A stretch of 64,000 nt of DNA, from the NCBI GenBank assembly GCA_021442155.1, contig CM038222.1, forward strand, positions 113,029,121-113,093,120, in the 5' to 3' direction. Numbering within the stretch: the first letter of the stretch is position 1; every line of letters begins with the position of its first letter. This document shows positions 1 through 10,821 of the stretch, piece after piece. The DNA comes from Cymbidium sinense. Lineage: Eukaryota > Streptophyta > Magnoliopsida > Asparagales > Orchidaceae. The position numbers were made by a program, and so were the translations under genes. The notes under the pieces were generated by a model, which was given only the letters and a program-made list of their open reading frames with translations, ran no database searches and was not told where the DNA came from.

Positions 1-599
1 CCACATGGCTTAATTAACCCTCCTAAAGAAATGCATTTATGAAAATAATTAAATGAGGTGTCCTAATTATTTCCCCTCACCATTCCTACAGGTGCAGCGC
101 AATCGCTCGACTGAAAGGTTAGCTTGCTATACCCAAGCAAAGTGAGAGGAGAGGCGCTAGAGAAGTTAGGCTCGACCGACCCTTGATCCTAACCCTCAGA
201 ATGAAAGCTCGAAGATAAAGAGAACCGGGCTCCAAAGAATGACAGCAGCTTTCCCACCCAAAGTGGACTATTCTCCTAAAGAATTTTTCAAGATTCGCAG
301 GGATCGAAGATCTTATGGCATATTCTGTGAACCAAGAACTGAAAATGTATCTTGGTCTATTTTTTCTTGTTCATCGTAATCAAACAAAGATGTTTTTTTC
401 TTTAATTTGGAATGAAGCAAGGCGCTAGCTCAACATTGTTTTTCATCTTGCTTTTACTGGTTCCTAATCTGCCTCTGAAAAAGGAAATGTATGTATGCTA
501 AGAAAAGGTACTATGATACAAGAGCAAGTAACCAAAGAAAGAACAAGGGATCCCAATGCCTTTGTTTCATTTGCTCCAGATGACTTTTTTGTATCTGGT
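1..599. other. Unassigned sequence
   Basis: No gene is supported here. The stretch is less AT-rich at 90-300 than most of the window and has short coherent frames but no domain I recognise. The longest minus-strand frame (464-655) overlaps the forward copia remnant and is taken as a shadow. This DNA may belong to the upstream part of that copia element, but nothing diagnostic is visible. Confidence 0.3.
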
Positions 600-745
600 G
601 ACAACTCTCCATTGTCAATTCTCTTTTTTTTCTTCAAAATGCATGTCTGGCACAATAGTTCTTTCTGATGTCTTATATGTTCCTAAAGTAAAAAAAGATT
701 CTCATATCAATTGGGCAACTATGTGATGATAAGAAAGCAGTGTGA
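600..745 (+). pseudogene. Ty1/copia pol remnant (protease to GAG-pre-integrase junction)
   Basis: A forward reading gives GTIVLSDVLYVPK, the segment that follows the protease active site in plant copia polyproteins. After a frameshift near 700 it continues as LISIGQLCDDKK, matching the usual 'L.SI.QLCD' stretch that precedes the GAG-pre-integrase domain. No protease active site, integrase core or RT is present. The fragment is about 150 bases long and stops where the A-family LTR sequence begins near 746, so the copia copy was probably truncated by that insertion. Family assignment rests on these two short motifs only. Confidence 0.55.
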
Positions 746-2495
746 AATTAACCCATCAAACTATGAGAGGTAGAGGACATCCCATAAAATTAACCCATCA
801 AATTTGGGATCAATTGGCCAAGTAATTAAGCCTTATTTAGGGTAATTAGCTGAAAATTTAAACTCTAATTAAGCCTTATTCACTGATCAAACATTAGAGA
901 TTATTTTTTATTAAATTCTCAAATGTTTAACCTTTCCCAAATGGGTTTACTTATTTTTTTAGAATTTTATATAATTAGTTATATATTTTTAAAGTTCTGG
1001 CCATTTAATTACATTTTTAACACTTAATTAGTCTCATAAACCATCAACACCATGTGAAAGCTAACGCATTAGCACTTTCCATGTGGCACCACAGGATAGG
1101 TTATTTAAAATGTCTGATGTAGCAGTTGACTCTACTGCGGTGGACATAGTTTTATCCCCGCCGTCTGATTTGGGATTGGACGATTGGGATTGATCTCGTG
1201 GTTTCTAAAGGAATAAATCAAGAAATTTAGCAAATTAAATCACGACCATCTGTTCTAATCATGCGGAATGGATAGTCGGTGATCTGTCATCCTCCAAGCA
1301 TCGAAAGATGAACATTGTTCACCTTCCACCGCTCGATCCGAACTCACTGGAGTTCGTAGGATGGCGAGATCGACTCCAAAATGTGCGGGGAGGAGATCTA
1401 AGAAGATCCTATAGTGGAAATTGCATGGAGTCACATTTCGTTTCATAAAAGACCAACACCTTATGGGAAAATCTATGGTTGCTAGATTTTTACCTCTTGG
1501 AAGCTAAATATTGTTGGTTCGTTGACTAAGGTAGCTTTGTCTTGAAGAGACGAAGCCTTGTTGAGAAGATCTCGAGCTGCTCCCCACCGTTTCCTCTATG
1601 GACTAAGCACTGCTGCAAAAATCATCAGAGTTGGTCTTAGAGTGCCTTTCGCTGATTGAATCGATCAGGAAATGATTCATTTTGACTCGCCGTAGTGTGA
1701 TGAAGGTGTGGGAAAAGTTAATTTAGGTTTCGTGGAGTTTTGGTGAGGTCGGATGGACAAGGCTCTCAATTTTTCTCAGGGGTTGGTCTCACTAGTAATG
1801 GAGTGCACTAGGGATTCAAGGAAGGGTCTTGGATTGCTCAGGATGCTTTAAGGATGCTCTTTATGAAGTTTGAGTGGATGGGGAGGAGTATACCCTCCTT
1901 CCTAAGTGAACCAAGGGCTGAGATTGGCTCAGCCTTTGGTAGCCATCCAATAGGAGTAGGTGGCCGAAGGTGATAAGGGACTGCTAAGGTGGACATGCTT
2001 AAGAGGCTGAGGTAGTGGCATGGGCTAGCATGGGGTGTACCTCCTCCTCCAAGTGAACCAATGGCATGCCATGGGTGAGCTCACCCTCTCATGGCCAATG
2101 GCTAAACCCAATAACTTTGGGTTAGGTTGGTTCAGTGGTCCACATGTCCAAGAAAGACTAAAGGTGGCTGCCAAAGATTGGGGAGTGGGAGAACCCATCA
2201 AAATGAGGATTTTATCCCATTTGGGTGACTTGGCTCAAGGGTTTAGACCCAAACTAGGTTCACCATGGGTTGGGCCCACTTGGGAAGACCCATGGTGACC
2301 TAAGGATGAGTCATGCCAAGTTTGGTTGTATTGGACTTGGTTTGGCTCAATTTGACCCATATGGGTTAAATTGGATTAGGTTGACCAATTAGTTAAATTG
2401 GGCCAAACCAAAGGTTTGGGTATTCTCAATTGATCATTTGGAATGCATTGGTTCAATTAATTTAGTTTAATTTGAAGTGGATTTAATTTTGGCTC
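746..2495 (-). repeat. A-family LTR fragment, reversed
   Basis: This stretch aligns by eye, in the same orientation, with 41940-43900 of the reversed A LTR. Shared stretches include the 'gaggcagaggccatccc'-like start, the 'gatcgactccaaaa' motif and the TTGACC/GGTCAA-rich end. Relative to the forward LTR at 2496 it is reversed and internally deleted. It ends at the first bases of that forward LTR, before reaching its own terminus. Open frames at 1255-1446 (minus) and 2035-2298 (plus) lie inside this LTR and are not conserved in other copies. Confidence 0.7.
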
Positions 2496-3479
2496 TATTG
2501 ACCTCACTTTTGGAGTGAGCTCTCAACTTCTTTATCATAGATCTATGACTCTTATAGACACTAAGAGTTTCTTAGTCTTAAGACACTTCTAGTGATTAGG
2601 TGTACACTTAACCTAACCCTAGAGACTTAGAAGAGTGAGCCATAGGAATACGTTGTGCCTTAGAAATTTAGGGGGACTTGCCTAACCTATAGCCTAAACT
2701 CAATCCTTGCTTCCTTCATTCAAATCAACCCCAATCCAATTGATTTTCTCAATTATCAAATTCAATCTTTAATCAAATTCTAAATCATAAATCAAATCCA
2801 ACGATCAAATGATTGAAACCCATGATTAAGTTCAAACTCCAAATCCCTTCCTAAGCCCTTTGATTTTATCTTATTGACTTAGCCTTAAACAAATTCAAAT
2901 CAACCCTAATCTAATTGATTTTCTCAATTATCAAATTCAATCTCAAATTCAAATCCAAATTCCAAAATCAAATCCAACTATCAAATGATTGAAACCTATG
3001 ATTAAGTTCAAACTCCAAATCCCTTCCTAATCCCTTTGATTCTATCTTATGGACTTAGCCTTAACCAAATTCAAATCAACCCCAATCCAATTGATTTTCT
3101 CAATTATCAAATTCAATCTTCAATCAAATTTCAAATCATAAATCAAATCTAACTATCAAATGATTGAAACCCAAACAAAATCAAATCCCTAATTTTAGCC
3201 ATTTTAGCCAAATTCTTGAACTTGGCTAAATGATACCCAAACCAATTTAAAACTCATGGATTAATTCATGATTCAATCATTCCTACAATCATTGACCTAA
3301 ATATAAACATAAATCATCATTATCCAACCAAACCCAAATCAAACTAAAGTTAGCCCTTTTGACTTGAAATTATCATATGAACCAAAAACCTATTTGGCTC
3401 CAAACCACTTGCAATCGGATTTATATTTCAATCCTAGGCTCATGTGTGAGTTCAACTAAACTTGAATCGAGCCATGATC

Positions 3480-4400
3480 AAGTCAATTAACCCATTTAGG
3501 CTCACTAGACCTAAAGTGGCCCAAAGGAACCTTTTTGAGCTAAGTTCTAATCCAACCCAAATTGGATTGAACTAAGCCCATACAAACCTCACAAAATAAC
3601 CAAAAATCACTCTAGGTTGATCAATTTCCTTAAATTGGGTCAAACCAAGTCAAACCTAGCCTTTGACCAAGTTAACATTTAGCCCAAATGAAACTCAAAT
3701 TAGCCAAAATCTACCATATGCCAAATTGATTAAAATCATTGATTCAAACCAACTCAAAATCAATGATTGAACATGACCAAAGCTTCACTTGAGCCAAACT
3801 AAGCCTAATTAGTCGTTCGACCCAAGTTGACCCAAATTGGCCTAAAAGCTAAAATGAGTCAAATCATGATTTAGTCTAAATTGATTGCAACCAATGGCTC
3901 AAGTTCATTCCAAATCACTTATTGAACTTGACCAAAGCCATAATTGAGCCCAAGTTGACTAATTGGTCAACTTGACCCAACCTAGCCCAAATTGACCTAA
4001 ATGGTCAAATTAGCCAAAACCCAAATTAAATTCAAATTAAACCAAACCAAAGCCTACAATCATTTTCAATTATCCATTTGAACTTGACTTAGCACCTAAA
4101 CCAACCCAATTTGGTCAAATTGATCAACTTGACTCGTTTGACCTATGAACCCAAATGAGCCATAATCAAATCCAAAATAAATTGAACCAAACCAATAACA
4201 CCAATACACTCCAATTGGTCATGTGAGCTTGACCCAACCCTTAGTTTTCCAAATTTGACCAATTGGTCATCTTGACTAAACCTAACCCAATTTGACTTAA
4301 ATAGGTCAAATCAAGCCAAATCAAATCGAATAAACTCTGAACCACTTAAAATTTGGTCTAACCCACTTTTGACCCATTTCAAATCTGCCCAAATCAAACC
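3480..4400 (+). promoter_or_regulatory. Dense W-box-like (TTGACC/TTGACT) cluster in LTR U3
   Basis: More than fifteen TTGAC[C/T] cores or their complements GGTCAA/AGTCAA are visible in about 900 bases, often in facing pairs such as TTGACTAATTGGTCAAC near 3955. TTGAC[C/T] is the known WRKY binding core (W-box). The same wording recurs in the second LTR (23270-23950) and, reversed, at 29800-30450 and 43440-44500, partly as degenerate units of about 155 bases. Whether any WRKY protein binds is inference. The motif may be plentiful simply because the repeat unit contains it. Confidence 0.5.
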
Positions 4401-4769
4401 CATAGCCAAATGATCAATTTTCCCTTGGGTTTAGGGCATCCCATGAGATAAGGCACATGCATATTTAGTCATTCTCTCCCCTTGGCCACTTGGTACCCAT
4501 TCATAAGTCCACTTAGGCACCTAGGACCATGTTTGCCTTGACCCAAAGATGGTTGGGTTGGCTATGACTCATGTGGAGGTGAAATCACCTCCCCATTCCC
4601 ATTGGAGCTTTTCAAACCTCTAAGAACACTAACTACTCTCATGGCAGCCACCTCCCACCCTTCTTCCACTCATGTGAGACCAAATGAAGTGATTCCTTGC
4701 CCACATTGAGCTCCCCATCTCAACCATTGATCCACCAAGTTGAAACTAGCCATGGCCATCCTATCCAAG

Positions 4770-4796
4770 GAATGAGGGGGTTTAACCCCCTCATTC
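4770..4796. other. Perfect 11-bp inverted repeat in LTR U3
   Basis: GAATGAGGGGG and CCCCCTCATTC flank a 5-base spacer. The homologous place in the second LTR (24306-24335) keeps most of the pairing around a TATACC centre. The reversed copy at 43068-43095 pairs with a different stem (GGGGAGGA/TCCTCCCC). Confidence 0.6.
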
Positions 4797-7002
4797 TCAC
4801 TCAAACCAAGGGAGCCACATTCGATTCAACCTTAACAACCATAGAACTCCACCCCAGAGCAATTTCCAAGGCTTCCTAAGCTCCGCAAAATCCCCACTCT
4901 CAATTTTATGTGAAGCTGAAATAGGGGAGCCTCAATCCGATTGCCATTTGCTCAAACCTCCACCAAAGTGCAATTAACTTTGCACACACCTTCCTTGAAG
5001 CTAAATGAGTGAGAACGAATCATTTCCCGTCACCTCCGATTGTCAAAAGTAGGAGTTCGACCAAGATCGATCACCTACACCTTATGGATTGATCTTCCAA
5101 GAAAACCACACCAAATCAAAGCTCGTGAGCTCAACATGGCTTTGTTTCTACCAAACAAAAATTCCACAATCATTGGAATTGCCGGTCATAAGCTCCGATG
5201 TGGTATGCCATTAAAATCAATCCTTGAATGAAAATAGGTTGCTCTTTTGTGAAAGAAATTTTCATGTCATTTGATTTTCACCATTAGGTTTACCTGTTAT
5301 GCTTTCCCAAAGGTGTGGGATCATTTTCATCTCCATCCAAGCTCAGGTGAGCTCAGATCGAGCAACGATCGATGGATAGTAGCCATTGTTTGCTGTTCAG
5401 AAGGAGATAGATTATGGACCATCCATTCCGCATGATCGGAATGGACGATGCTGGTATGATCGCGCATAAAACTACTGATTAATCCCTCGAAGCTATGTAT
5501 TTAATAGTGGTCGTCTGATCTAAATGGTCCATAAGATTATCGCATCCGCCGCCATCCGAGATATGACAACTTGTGCCACTTTGTCATACCGTTAGTCACA
5601 TACATGATGGGATTAAGGCTTTAATTAAGGTTAATTAATCCATTTTTAAGCCTGAAACTTCCTAAATTTATAACTAACCCTAGACAAATCCAAAAAATAC
5701 AAACTTAGGCTCATTTTAAAGATGTTTTAGAGTAGAATCTAGGAAAATTATTATTAATTGATTATAAATAGTGATTTTGGCTTAATTAAGGTTTAATTAA
5801 AACTCTAATTAGCTTGATTATTACTTAATTAATCACCCAAATGACCTCCAACTTTCTGTGGATGTTTGGAGGGATGACCTCTACCTCCTTTATTTTTCTA
5901 GGATTTTATTGGTTGCTTAATTAGAAAAATCAATTGATTAAACCCTAATTACTTTTTTAATTTAATTAGTGATAATTAGTGAATGAACATTAGTTTATAT
6001 AATTATTTAAGCCTAATTACCTCTGTTGAACTGTAAGGGAGCTTAGGGAATGTGGTTAGGATACTTTTTCTAATTCATTTCCAAGGTTTCCTTCACTCTT
6101 TTGAATTTGATTAGTTAACAATTAATGAGGTAATTAATGATTTAATTAATTAATTAATCTTCAAGATGAAAATGAGAACCTAATTGAGTGTTTGAAGTGA
6201 CTTAGGGGTTAAGGATTGAGGCCTTGTCCTTGATCCCTTTCCCTAAGTCAATTTTATCATTCTAATCAAAATATAATCAAAGAATTCAATCAATTAATTA
6301 ATAAATTTGATTAACTCAATCTAAAATTCACTTCATACCTAAGCAACCTTTAATTAACCTTTGGTAGCTCTTTGGGTATTCAATAGCCCAAAGTGGGAGA
6401 TAATGAAATTACGATTAGCTGACATGTGTGAGAAAATCATAAATGTAGTTAAGTGAGATCTCATAAACCTAATTAACTACTAATCATGAGCAAATTGCAT
6501 TAGGCCCCTTTCATTTCTTAGGAGCTTTGCAAATTTACTTTTCATGTGGTTGCATATGACATTGGCTCATTATTAATAAGTTAATTAACATAAAGTAATA
6601 TAGGTAAGGGTTAATTAATCCACTTAATTCATACCTTAACCTAATTAAACCATAAAATCAACATAATTACTTCTTCATTAAACCAAACTAACTCACACAT
6701 GGGGAATGGGATTAGGATCAGCAAGCCTGTTTCATTTCTTAAATCAAATCAAACTCAAAACTAAAAATGTCATTAAAGAACTTTATGCTTAGGAATTAAT
6801 TGGAATGAATAAGATCATGTGCTTCTGTTCCTTTATTTCTTTTCAATAATGTTAAATATTGCTTGCCATATGTAATCATGCATTCATTTCTTCTTAAAAT
6901 TAACTAATTAAATGGTTTCTTTTATGTCAAATTGCATGTGTTGATTTAAATTAAAAATAGGTGTGGCTATTATTACTATTAAATCAAAAAAGCCTATAAA
7001 TG

Positions 7003-7153
<151 letters not shown>

Positions 7154-7411
7154 ATTGTTGATAATATAAGATATGCAATATGAAGTTCTCTTTTCTTATC
7201 TTATATGGATTTGCATGGGACTTATAAATGTATAGTTCATTTGAAAAGAACACAACATTTGTCTAAATCTATTCCTATGCATCTCCACGTTAAGACTTAG
7301 GAAGAATTTCATATCACATATGTAAACCATATAATCAAATAAAATATGACTTCTTGCATGACTTCTCATTCTTTTGATTCTTTTTGTACATTCACATGTA
7401 TCTTAGAAAAG

Positions 7412-7745
7412 TGGTATATTAGTCTGGACATCCCGAGGCTGTGAGGCTTTAAGTAGCCCTAAGTAGGTCTTGTACCTTATGCCCCTGATGTAGAACAATG
7501 GCACTGTACTCACTTAAAACTCATATACATATGTATGCATGATTTGACCAATGAATCATAAATCAAACAAATCAAATACAACTTTTGCATGGGTTTTCTT
7601 ATCCTTATAGTTGCTTATACATCTATATATATCTAAGAAAAGTGATATATTAGTCTGGACACCTTGAGGCTTTAAGTAGCCCTAAGTAGGTCTTATACTT
7701 TACACCTCTGGTGCAAAATAATGATGACGTACTCACTTAAAACTT
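7412..7745 (+). repeat. Internal tandem duplication in LTR, period about 229 bases
   Basis: A block reading 'agtctggacac...gaggctttaagtagccc' followed by 'actcacttaaaac' occurs at 7422 and again at 7651. The same pair is seen in the second LTR (about 26830 and 27050) and reversed at 40494 and 40735, so the duplication predates those copies. The B-family LTR at 59900 appears to have only one. Confidence 0.7.
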
Positions 7746-8527
7746 TTATACATGTGAATATGTATTTAGCTAATGGATGAAAACCCCGTCTTTTTTATTA
7801 AAAAAATATATGCATTTATAATTCAATCAAAATGAAATATTTAAATTCCAAACACACTTCTTTGCATTCATCATATAAGTATGTTAAGATATGCATTGCA
7901 TGTATATGTATGCTTAGGATTTAATCATATGCATGATATACATGATGGAAAGAAATGAATAAACATGTGTCATGTGATAGTAATTCATTCTAATTAATCT
8001 TAAGATGTCTTTCTTATTGAATAAGGTCATTTAGAGTGAACCTAAACTTAGGAATGATTAAAACATATAATAAGCCATTCACTAAAGGAAATTGATTAAT
8101 TAACTTGCTTTAAAAGTGACTTAAGGTAGGGATGAAAGAGAGATTCCCTCACTTTCTTCTCTTTATAACACTTAGTTGTTAAGTGTAGGCCATATGAAAA
8201 AAAAAATAGAAAACACTAAGTAAAAATCTTCAAATCAATTAAATCACTTAACGAGGAATCAACTCTTTATAAATTAAATCCCTCACACTTAACAAATTAC
8301 AACTCTAAAGCCTAGTACCACACAAGCTTTAATGCACACACATTAGACTAAGCCACCACTTCTAGCTTTATGTTAGGCCGGTGTATGGTCTGATTTATGC
8401 TAATTTTATGATGTATTATTGTAAACTAGATGTTAGGGTGTATGTGCATAGTTTTAATGTTAGGCCGATATTAGCCTAATTATGCTTTATGCAGGGGCTT
8501 GTGCTTAAGGGGCCATTGTAAAGAGAG

Positions 8528-8534
8528 TATAAAT
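8528..8534 (+). promoter_or_regulatory. Putative TATA box of the LTR promoter
   Basis: TATAAAT lies about 20 bases before a conserved 'tgcag.ttgcttat' stretch. The same box is at 27878 in the second LTR and reversed at 39717-39723. A TATAAAA version is at 47630 in the B LTR. Conservation at the same place in otherwise drifting copies suggests the core promoter, with transcription starting near 8555-8565. Confidence 0.5.
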
Positions 8535-10155
8535 GCTTTTTGTTGTGCAGATTGCTTATACTCCTAAGCATAACCCAAGTTAGGACATGTGAGCTTGGTT
8601 ACCCATGTGTGGGGTGCTAAGTCCAAATTATTTATATAATTACTTGAGTTGTATGGTGTGTATAGCTAACATTTGATTTACAGGTGTAGCAGATTTACTT
8701 TCCTTCTTTTAATGTAATTTTGCATTAGGATTAGGATGGGTGTTATGGTGGATTATGATGAACATTAGTTATAAGATCAAGTCTTATGTACCATGTGATG
8801 CCTTTGGAGCAAGCACATCCTAATCAAGCCAAAAGAAAGAAAGAAATGAAGTAAATAAAATGAAGAAATGAAAGCAGAAGAGATGAAGAATGAAGAATGA
8901 AGAATGAAGACCGCCATAATATTCATCATTTGTAATTATTCTTTTGTAGTCCGGGTTGTATAAGGGTTGAGCTCGACTACCCACATTTCTTTTCAGGTTG
9001 TACAGCGGTACCTGAACGCATCAACTTTTTATTCTTTTGTGATAACTTTATAAAGTTATTTGATATTTTATTTAGCTTGTACATTAGAAAAAACATGTCT
9101 TTTCATAATTTATTTATGATTGGTGATTGTTGTATGGCTTATGCTATTAGGCTCATAGGATAAAAATTAATCTTTCTATCCAAACTAATAACTCATAACT
9201 AAACCTCTAAAATAACTCATAACTTCATCTAAAAGCTTAAGCATTAAATCAAGATAATAAAATATTTAGCAACCACTTAGCTGGATGTTGTATGTTTAAT
9301 ATCATGCATAATCATCTTATTTCACTCTTATTATGGGAGGGCTTCCATCATTGCCAGATAGTAAATGCTTAACCTTTGAGAGCCTATGATGGAATAACAC
9401 CTTTTTCCCTCTTGATTTAGCCCATAACAAATTTCTCATGCATTTAGGCATACAAAATCCTATAGCCTGTGTCAAAATAAAGAGTCCCAAATTAAATGAA
9501 ATTTGATAAAAATTTGTATTAGATTAAGTCATTATTCATACCCCTCATGCTCTAGTATCTTAGGGAGTGGGTTTAAGGACTTAGTTTTTTTTTTAAATAA
9601 TAACAACCTAACCATCTTGCAAAAGCATATGACTTGCCTATATGGATTTGAAGCATAGGAGGAGTTAGGCGCCTCCCAGTATAAGTCCAATCAGTGGTTT
9701 ACTCTATGGAGGTAAATCATATACCCATTTTGCCTTAGATTTAGGTCATTCTTTGGCCAAAAGCTCCTAGAGGATGAGATTATTGTTTCCCTTTGGGGCA
9801 ACAACCATAAATTTTCATCTCTTAGGCATTTCCGTAATCTTGTATTGTGAAATTTTAAGTCTTAGATTTCTAACAAAATTTCAACTCAAATGAATAAATC
9901 TCCTCAGTTTTAAATATATAAAGCCCAACCATATGATAGATTGGAGTGCTCACTAAGCTTCCTAGTATCATGATCACTCTCTACTCATCTCTTTTAATTT
10001 CGATAATAACTCTTTCCTTTTGATCCCTCCCACTTGATTTTCTAAAACACAACCAATTTATTGATAGTCCTCTCTTTGAATTCTTTGGAGACAATAATCA
10101 CATACATTAATCTAGAGTATTCTTAAGGGATTCATTTTCCTTAAGATATAATTAA

Positions 10156-10204
10156 CTATTGGGGCTTACCCCCATAGGAAACTTTAAAACCCTATTTAAA
10201 TAAA
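10156..10204 (+). other. R/U5 stem-loop followed by AATAAA
   Basis: After AATTAA, the stem CTATtGGGG pairs with CCCCcATAG across CTTA (10156-10177). A polyadenylation-type AATAAA follows at 10199-10204. Homologous stem-loops with different stems occur in six other LTR copies in this window. The position suggests the 3' end of the transcript (end of R). Function is inferred. Confidence 0.55.
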
Positions 10205-10642
10205 TCCTACTTTATTCATCCATGTAAAGTAGGGAAAAAAATCTCTGGTATATTCGAAGATCCATCATGCCTTAGGAGTCCTTATTAGGTGATTAGGTCC
10301 ATTGTAGGGTAGTGACTTCTATCTTTCAAGATAGTACACTATTCCTCAATGTCATACCTGATTATCTCAATAAGTACACCCTCAGATCTGTGTGGTGTCC
10401 TTCCTAATGAAATGAATCCAAACATAAACACCACAGATTTTTCTAGCAACTTCGGTAGGGATGGTTCCTCTCTCCATATATAGTAGATGATTATTGTCTC
10501 CAAGCATCGATAGTGGACTTGCATTATATGTTAGTCCGAGACTATCTTTCCTTCCATTGACACTTAACTTATTTTATTCTTAAGAAAAGTTAGCCAACAT
10601 CCTTTAGGTTTTAGGATCTCACTCCGTGTATGTCTTGAAACC

Positions 10643-10663
10643 CCTATTGGGCTCCCCAATAGG
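10643..10663. other. Perfect 9-bp hairpin near the LTR/leader boundary
   Basis: CCTATTGGG and CCCAATAGG are separated by CTC. It lies just beyond the last stretch I can align with other LTRs, so it may sit at the start of the internal region. I found no tRNA-complementary primer site beside it. Confidence 0.55.
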
Positions 10664-10821
10664 TGAAAAATAAAATTTATCAATGAAGGGAGAGCTAATA
10701 ATAATCTAGAACCTCCTTACCACTAGCTTGGTGAGGCAAGGTTCATATAAAATTTAAGAAAATAAATTCTTTCATAAAATGACACTTTCTAAAAGCACCT
10801 TTTTTTAAAAAAAATAGCCAC

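Noticed and set aside
1255..1446. Minus-strand 63-aa frame with protein-like text
   Set aside because: It falls in U3 of a reversed LTR fragment, and the homologous forward region near 5260-5450 has no matching open frame.
2035..2298. 87-aa forward frame
   Set aside because: It lies in a reversed LTR U3 and is not open in the homologous copy near 43180-43460.
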